The notes beneath the pieces are model-generated. The model was not told the DNA's origin, searched no databases, and saw only the letters and a program-made list of their open reading frames with translations. A DNA stretch of 64,000 bases from the NCBI GenBank assembly GCA_947629575.1, contig CANREF010000003.1, forward strand, positions 62,001 through 126,000, in the 5' to 3' direction. A program made the position numbers and the translations under genes. This stretch comes from an uncultured Clostridia bacterium. Lineage in GTDB: Bacteria; Bacillota; Clostridia; Christensenellales; Borkfalkiaceae. This document shows, one piece after another, positions 58,254-64,000 of this stretch. Each line of letters opens with the position of its first letter. The stretch's first letter is position 1.

Positions 58254-60305
58254 ATGCAAAAAGTTATCAAGATCAGAAATTTAGACTGCGCCGCCTGTGC
58301 GGCGGAACTGAGCGAAGAGCTCAACGGCATCGCGGGCATTTCGGACGCCGTTGCCGACTTTATCAATCAGCGCGTCAGCCTTTCCTATGAAGACGAGGAA
58401 GCGCTCGAAAAGGCGATCTATTCCATTACCCACTTTGAGGAAGTGGAGCTTGCCGAGGGCGCGGCCGTGCGGAAAGAGCGGCATCTTAGGGAGATCGTCT
58501 CCATAGCGGTCTCGGCGGCATTCTTTCTCCCCGCGCTCATTTTGGAACTGCTCGGGTTCAACCGCTGGCTCGTGTTCTCCCTCTTCCTCGCGAGCGCGCT
58601 TGCTGCGGGCTGGTCGGTGGTTTGGAACGTCCTGCACTTCCGCGGCATTTCCACATTTTTCGACGAGAACTTTCTCATGACCCTTGCCGCCGTCGGCGCG
58701 TTCGCCATTTTTGAACCCCTCGAGGGCGCGGCGGTCATGCTCCTGTATCAGATCGGCGAACTGCTGCAAAATATCGCGGTCGGCTCTTCGCGCAGCGCGA
58801 TCACCAAGCTGCTCGAGCTCAAGAGCGAAACCGCCATTCTTCTCGAAGACGGACAGCAGCGGGAAGTCGATCCCGAGACCCTCAAAGCGGGGGATCTCAT
58901 CCTCATCCGCAAGGGGGACAAGATCCCCGCAGACTGTATCCTCTTCGAGGGGGAGAGCGCGCTCGACACCAAATCTTTGACGGGCGAGGCATATCTCAGA
59001 GAGGTGAGGGCGGGGGATGAGCTCTTATCGGGCTGTGTGAATGCGGGGAACGCCGTCAAGGCGAAGGTCTTGCGCCCCGCTTCGGAGAGCGCCGTCGCGA
59101 AGATCCTCGACATGGTGGAAAATTCCTCGGCAAAGAAGGCAAAGCCCGAGAAATTCATCACAAAATTTGCCCGTATCTATACCCCCGTCGTCGTACTGCT
59201 CGCCGTTCTCATCGCGGTCATCCCGCCTCTCTTCCAGAGTTTCAACTTCGCAAAGTGGCTCGTCCCCGCGATCGAATTTCTCGTCATCTCCTGTCCCTGT
59301 GCGCTCATCATCTCGGTGCCGCTCACCTATTTCTCGGGCGTGGGAACGCTCGCCCGCCACGGCATCCTGACGAAGGGAGCGGTCTATCTCGACGAACTCG
59401 CCAAGGTGCAGGTCGCCGTATTCGACAAAACGGGCACCCTCACCGAGGGGAGATTCGAGATCGCAAGGGTGAACGGCGGCGAGCGGGTACTCGAACTCGC
59501 CGCGGCGGTGGAAAAGAATTCCTCCCATCCCCTCGCGCAGGCGTTTACAAAGGTGAAAACGTCGCAAATTGTCGAGAACGTCACCGAAATTTCGGGCATG
59601 GGGCTCTCCGCTACGGTGGACGGGAAGGAGACGCTCGTGGGAAGTCTGCGGCTCATGCGCGATCGCAATATCGAGGTCACTGCCATAAAGAGTCTCGCTT
59701 CCGTCGTATATGTCGCGGAAGGCGGCAGATGCGTCGGTTCGGTGGAGATCGAGGACAAGATCCGCCCCGAGGCAAAGTCGGCGCTGGAAGAGCTGAAAAA
59801 GTGCGGCGTCGGTTACCGCGCCGTCCTCACGGGGGACACGGCAGAGCGTGCGGAGGAAGTTCTGAGGGAGCTTCCCATCGATGAGATCCATGCGGGGCTT
59901 TTGCCCGAAGAGAAGCCCGCATGGGCGGAAAAGCTCAAAGAGCGGGGCAAGTTGCTCTATGCGGGCGACGGGATCAACGATACCCCCGTTATGGCAGTGA
60001 GCGACGTGGCGGTCGCCATGGGCGGGCTCGGAAGCGACGCCGCCATCGAAGCGAGCGATTTCGTGCTGGCGGGCGATTCCCTCTCCGCTCTTCCCAAGGC
60101 GGTAAAGGGCGCAAAGAAGACGCGCGCCATTGTAAAACAGAACATCGTGTTCTCCATAGGGGTGAAGGCGGCGCTCATGGCGGCGTCCGTTGCCGCAACG
60201 GCAACGGGACTGTTCGCCCTCCCCATTTGGGCGGCGGTGTTCGGCGATGTGGGCGTGATGCTCCTTGCCGTGCTCAACAGTATGCGTATGCGCGGAAAAC
60301 TTTGA
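58254..60305 (+). CDS. cadA: heavy-metal translocating P-type ATPase (Zn/Cd type)
   Basis: RNLDCAACAAELSEEL HMA domain, LVISCPCALIISVPL, VFDKTGTLTEGRF, GDGINDTPVMAVSDVAVAMGG. Confidence 0.93.
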   Translation: MQKVIKIRNLDCAACAAELSEELNGIAGISDAVADFINQRVSLSYEDEEALEKAIYSITHFEEVELAEGAAVRKERHLREIVSIAVSAAFFLPALILELLGFNRWLVFSLFLASALAAGWSVVWNVLHFRGISTFFDENFLMTLAAVGAFAIFEPLEGAAVMLLYQIGELLQNIAVGSSRSAITKLLELKSETAILLEDGQQREVDPETLKAGDLILIRKGDKIPADCILFEGESALDTKSLTGEAYLREVRAGDELLSGCVNAGNAVKAKVLRPASESAVAKILDMVENSSAKKAKPEKFITKFARIYTPVVVLLAVLIAVIPPLFQSFNFAKWLVPAIEFLVISCPCALIISVPLTYFSGVGTLARHGILTKGAVYLDELAKVQVAVFDKTGTLTEGRFEIARVNGGERVLELAAAVEKNSSHPLAQAFTKVKTSQIVENVTEISGMGLSATVDGKETLVGSLRLMRDRNIEVTAIKSLASVVYVAEGGRCVGSVEIEDKIRPEAKSALEELKKCGVGYRAVLTGDTAERAEEVLRELPIDEIHAGLLPEEKPAWAEKLKERGKLLYAGDGINDTPVMAVSDVAVAMGGLGSDAAIEASDFVLAGDSLSALPKAVKGAKKTRAIVKQNIVFSIGVKAALMAASVAATATGLFALPIWAAVFGDVGVMLLAVLNSMRMRGKL

Positions 60306-60320
60306 CCAAGGGTAATTATC

Positions 60321-60371
60321 CTCTACAAAGCAACGCCCCGTGCCAAAGGCACGGGGCGTTGCTTTGTAGAG
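60321..60371. terminator. bidirectional intrinsic terminator
   Basis: CTCTACAAAGCAACGCCCCGTGCC-AAA-GGCACGGGGCGTTGCTTTGTAGAG, 24-bp perfect stem. Confidence 0.9.
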
Positions 60372-60375
60372 ATTT

Positions 60376-61119
60376 TTATAATACGTTCTGCAAAAAATCG
60401 TGCATATCATATAGTCCGTTGGGTTGGGAGAGAAGCCATTCGGCGGCTCTTAAAGCGCCGGACGCAAAGACCTTTCGGCTGCGTGCGGAGTGGGAAAGGG
60501 TGACGATCTCATCCTCGCCGGCGAACATCACCTCGTGTTCGCCCACGATCGTGCCGCCGCGAACGGCGTGGATGCCGATCTCCCGCTTGTTCCGTTCGCC
60601 GACCATTCCGTGCCGCCCATAGACGTACTCTTTTCCGCCCGCTCTGTCGATGCTCTCCGCCAGCATGAGCGCAGTTCCCGAGGGGGCGTCCTTTTTCTTG
60701 TTATGATGCCGCTCGATGATCTCCACGTCGAAGCCGTCGAGGATCTTCGCCGCCCGCTCTGCGAGCAGTTGCAAAACGTTGATCCCGAGGGAGAGATTTC
60801 CCGTCTTGAAGAGGGGGAGCTTCTTTGCGAAAGCATCTATGAGCCGCAGATCCTCATCAGAATATCCCGTCGCTGCAAGCACCGCAGGAAGGCAGTTTGT
60901 ATCGCAAAATTGCAGACGTTCCTCTAAATTTTGTACCGACGAGAAGTCGATCATCACGTCGGCCGTTTCTCTTATGTCCGAAAAATCGGTGTAGAGAGGG
61001 AAGGCCGTCGGCGCGGGAGAGAGATCCACGCCGCAGGCGATCTCATGCCCGTATGTGGGCGCGAGCTCGCTCACCATTCTCCCCATCCGCCCGCAGGCGC
61101 CGCAAAGCAGGATCTTCAT
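60376..61119 (-). CDS. dapB: 4-hydroxy-tetrahydrodipicolinate reductase
   Basis: MKILLCGACGRMGRMVSELA, IIERHHNKKKDAPSGTALMLAE; GGAGGTG SD before 61119. Confidence 0.96.
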   Translation of the reverse strand: MKILLCGACGRMGRMVSELAPTYGHEIACGVDLSPAPTAFPLYTDFSDIRETADVMIDFSSVQNLEERLQFCDTNCLPAVLAATGYSDEDLRLIDAFAKKLPLFKTGNLSLGINVLQLLAERAAKILDGFDVEIIERHHNKKKDAPSGTALMLAESIDRAGGKEYVYGRHGMVGERNKREIGIHAVRGGTIVGEHEVMFAGEDEIVTLSHSARSRKVFASGALRAAEWLLSQPNGLYDMHDFLQNVL

Positions 61120-62006
61120 CCCCGCACCTCCGGACAGCAATTTTTCATGGCGGTGCGCAAGAGGCCTTCATGCCCCTCTTCCAAAGGCGTGAGTGGGGGA
61201 CGCGGGACGCCCGCTTCGAACCCGAGGAAGTTCATTCCCGCCTTCACGGGGATGGGATTCACCTCCGAAAAGCAGGCCGCGGCAAGGGGAAGGAGCAGAT
61301 CGCTCAAACGGTTTCCTTCGGAAAGATCGCCCTTCAAAACCGCGTCCGTCATGCGTTTTACGAGTTTCGGCGCGAGGTTGGAGACGACGGAAATGACCGC
61401 GCTCCCGCCCGCGGCGAGTATGGGCAGATTGAGTGCGTCTTCGCCCGAATAGAGGTCGCACTTTCCGCGCAGAAGACGCGCCGTCTCCATCACCTGCGCC
61501 ATGTTCCCGCTCGCCTCCTTGATCCCCGCCATATTGGGGATCTCCGCGATGCGCGCCATCGTCTCGGGCAGAATGTTCACCCCCGTGCGTCCCGGGACGT
61601 TGTAGGCGATAACGGGAACGTGCACTGCCGAGCAGATCTCCTCATAGTAGGCGATCAGCCCCTTTTGGGTGCACTTGTTGTAATAGGGCGTCACGGCAAG
61701 CACTCCATCCGCGCCGAGCTCTTCCGCGCGCACGCTTGCCTCCACCGCTTTCTGCGTACTGTTGCTCCCCGTTCCGAAGATGACCTTTGCCCGCCCGCGG
61801 ACGTGAGAGAGCGAGAACTTCATGACGGCGATCTTTTCCTCCTCCGTCATGGTGGCGGGCTCGCCCGTCGTGCCGAGGATGACGAGCGCGTCCGTGCCGT
61901 TTTCGAGTTGATAATCGAGCATTTTTCCGAACGCGTCGAAATTCACCCCGTCTTTTGTAAACGGCGTGATCATTGCAGTTGCAGAGCCCTTCAAAAATCC
62001 TGTCAT
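61116..62006 (-). CDS. dapA: 4-hydroxy-tetrahydrodipicolinate synthase
   Basis: GSATAMITPFTKDGVNFDAFGKMLDYQLENGTDALVILGTTGEPATMTEEEK; YNVPGRTGVNI; GIKEASGN. Confidence 0.96.
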   Translation of the reverse strand: MTGFLKGSATAMITPFTKDGVNFDAFGKMLDYQLENGTDALVILGTTGEPATMTEEEKIAVMKFSLSHVRGRAKVIFGTGSNSTQKAVEASVRAEELGADGVLAVTPYYNKCTQKGLIAYYEEICSAVHVPVIAYNVPGRTGVNILPETMARIAEIPNMAGIKEASGNMAQVMETARLLRGKCDLYSGEDALNLPILAAGGSAVISVVSNLAPKLVKRMTDAVLKGDLSEGNRLSDLLLPLAAACFSEVNPIPVKAGMNFLGFEAGVPRPPLTPLEEGHEGLLRTAMKNCCPEVRG

Positions 62007-62065
62007 AACGATCTCCCTGTCTCGCCGATGCACGCGGCGAATTTTGAACTATTTCGACCCCTTTG

Positions 62066-62935
62066 TCCCCTCCTAAGGAGGGGGGTAGGGGGGTGGTGTT
62101 TCCCCAAAATCTGCGCGTTGGAAAATCACACTTTTCCATAAGCGCACCCAATTTGCGCGACACTTCGCGCTTATTGTCCTTTGAAACGAATGAGAGGACA
62201 AATAAGTTAAGGCGAGGAGCATTTTTCCTCGCACATTTCTTTTCGAACGACACCCCTTCCGTCACGCGCTCTGCGCGTGACACCCACCCCTCAAGGGGTG
62301 GGCAAGGGGGGAAGTGAGCAAAGAAATGTGCGAAATTATTCTCATTTACTGCGCGTTGGAAAATCACACTTTTCCATAAGCGCACACAATTTGCGCGATA
62401 CTTCGCGCTTTTTGTTTTTACGAAGCAGTTATCGGGTGGGCAGATAGTAGCTACGGAGCAGAACGCCTAACCCCTCACGAAATTTTGTCGGCACGACAAA
62501 ATTTGTGAAATTTCCTCATTACTTGCCTTAGGCGGAATTCATTTCCGCCGTGGGCGACCCAATTTGGCAATTACTTTTGCCTTATTGTCCTTTGAAACGA
62601 ATGAGAGGACAAATAAGTTAAGGCGAGGAGCACTTTTCCTCGCACATTTCTTTTCCATTGTGAGATTTCTCGACTTCGCGCTCCGCGCTCCGCTCGAAAT
62701 GACAATAAAAGCGTTTGGCGCATAGCACAGGGAAAAGAAATGTGCGAAACTATTCTCATTTACTGCGCGTTGGAAAATCACATTTTTCCATAAGCGCACC
62801 CAATTTGCCGCATTCTTACGGCTTTTTGTTTTTACGAAGCAGTTGTCGGGTGGGCAGATAGTAGCTACGGAGCAGAACGCCTAACCCCTCACAAATTTTG
62901 TCGGCACGACAAAATTTGTGAATTATATATACTTC
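62066..62935 (-). repeat. modular hairpin array 3 (four units) between asd and dapA
   Basis: Unit hairpins at 62149-62170, 62387-62408, 62560-62581, 62801-62822; brackets 62229-62334 and 62640-62749; palindromes TCACAAATTTTGTCG..CGACAAAATTTGTGA at about 62477-62512 and 62888-62923. Confidence 0.88.
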
Positions 62936-63999
62936 TCTGCCGCCAGCAGTTCCGCGAGCAGTACCGCGCCGCCCGCCGCGCCCCGCAGGGTATTGTGCGA
63001 GAGCCCGATGAAACGGACGTCGAACACGCTGTCCTCGCGCAGCCGTCCCGCCGAGATCGCCATGCCGCCTTCGACGTCCCTGTCGAGTTTCGCCTGCGGG
63101 CGGTCGGCCTCGTCAAAATAGTGTATGAACTGTTTGGGCGCGGAGGGAAGTTGAAGCTCCTGCGGCAGACCCTTGTAGTTCTTCCATGCGGAAAGGATCT
63201 CCTCTCTTTGCGGCTTTTTTTCAAAGGAAGCGAACACGGCGGCGGTGTGGCCGTCCGATACGGGAACTCTCAGACACTGCGCCGTGATGACGGGGGAAGA
63301 GGCGGGTCTGATCTGTCCGCCGTCGAGCGTGCCCCAGATCTTGAGGGGTTCGCGTTCGCTCTTCTCCTCCTCGCCGCCGATGTAGGGGATGATATTATCG
63401 ACTATCTCGGGCATCCGCGCGAAGGTCTTCCCCGCGCCCGAGATCGCCTGATAGGTGCAGACGGCGACCCGTCCGAGCCCGAACTTCCTCAAGGGGTGAA
63501 GGAGGGGAACGTACGATTGCAAGGAGCAGTTGCTCTTGACCGCGATGAATCCGCGCTTGACGCCGAGCCGCTTTCTCTGATAGGGGATGACGGCGAGATG
63601 TTCGGGATTGACTTCCGGAATGACCATGGGCACGTCGGGGGTAGCCCGATGCGCAGAGTTGTTCGAGACGACGGGAAGTTCGAGCCGCGCATATCTCTCT
63701 TCGAGCGCTTTGAGCTTTTCCTTCTCCATATTGACGGCGCAAAATACAAGATCGACCTTTCCTACGAGCGTCTCCGCATCCCGCTCCGCGTCGAGCACGG
63801 TGAGGCCTCCGATGAGATCGGGAATGGGAAAGGGCATGGCCCACCTGCCCTCTACCGCCTCGCGATAGAGTTTTCCCGCCGAACGTCCGCTTGCAAGCAC
63901 CGCCGTCACGGTAAACCAAGGGTGGGAGGACAGCAGTCCCAAAAAGCGCTGGCCGACCATTCCCGTTGCGCCGACGACGGCGACCGAATATTTTTTCAT
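62923..63999 (-). CDS. asd: aspartate-semialdehyde dehydrogenase
   Basis: YSVAVVGATGMVGQRFLGLL, SNNSAHR, KSNCSLQSYVPLLHPL; complete, starting 1 nt from the window end. Confidence 0.95.
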   Translation of the reverse strand: MKKYSVAVVGATGMVGQRFLGLLSSHPWFTVTAVLASGRSAGKLYREAVEGRWAMPFPIPDLIGGLTVLDAERDAETLVGKVDLVFCAVNMEKEKLKALEERYARLELPVVSNNSAHRATPDVPMVIPEVNPEHLAVIPYQRKRLGVKRGFIAVKSNCSLQSYVPLLHPLRKFGLGRVAVCTYQAISGAGKTFARMPEIVDNIIPYIGGEEEKSEREPLKIWGTLDGGQIRPASSPVITAQCLRVPVSDGHTAAVFASFEKKPQREEILSAWKNYKGLPQELQLPSAPKQFIHYFDEADRPQAKLDRDVEGGMAISAGRLREDSVFDVRFIGLSHNTLRGAAGGAVLLAELLAAEKYI

Positions 64000-64000
64000 G

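Noticed and set aside
59025-60410. 461 aa antisense ORF opposite the P-type ATPase
   Set aside because: Overlaps the bidirectional terminator and a well-supported sense gene; no motif.
62119-62799. Small ORFs (60-90 aa) within the repeat arrays
   Set aside because: Their translations come from repeat modules (for example LNLFVLSFVSKDNKAKVIAKLGRPRRK recurring) without SDs; best explained as non-coding repeat sequence.
62101-62935. CRISPR array or tandem repeat interpretation
   Set aside because: Units are about 200 bp with variable modules and palindromes, no short identical repeats with unique spacers, no cas genes nearby.

Overview
This 64 kb window is GC-rich, gene-dense chromosomal DNA. 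Gene content and synteny suggest a spore-forming Clostridia-type Firmicute; this is inferred, not tested. Most of it is conserved core genome: nrdR-ispG-(polC-like)-rimP-nusA-ylxR-ylxQ-infB-rbfA-nrnA-truB-ribF; aroC-B-E-Q-K; dgt-dnaG-rpoD-trmK-nif3; rsmD-coaD; aroF-pheA; ylbJ; rarA; metNIQ; sigK; feoAB; an ArsR regulator with a metal P-type ATPase; asd-dapA-dapB. No rRNA, tRNA, CRISPR array, transposase or prophage was recognised. The most unusual signals are: (1) a dispersed, modular family of hairpin-rich intergenic elements. Eight copies share a short hairpin whose stem sequence covaries (four different stems) around a conserved AAGTG-like loop and CAAATTG flank. They are chained head-to-tail with palindrome-bracketed, interchangeable payloads, and several arrays start exactly at a host gene's stop codon. 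(2) A 25-codon Met-rich leader ORF followed by mutually exclusive antiterminator/terminator hairpins upstream of metNIQ, which looks like a ribosome-mediated methionine attenuator. (3) A 506 aa PolC N-terminal/OB/exonuclease protein at the canonical polC locus with no PHP or polymerase domains. (4) A 938 aa membrane-anchored, apparently exported protein with a split rubredoxin-like Cys domain plus two other Cys-pair motifs. (5) A FeoB whose G4/G5 guanine-specificity motifs are degenerate. All calls come from reading sequence and the supplied ORF track; no database search was run.
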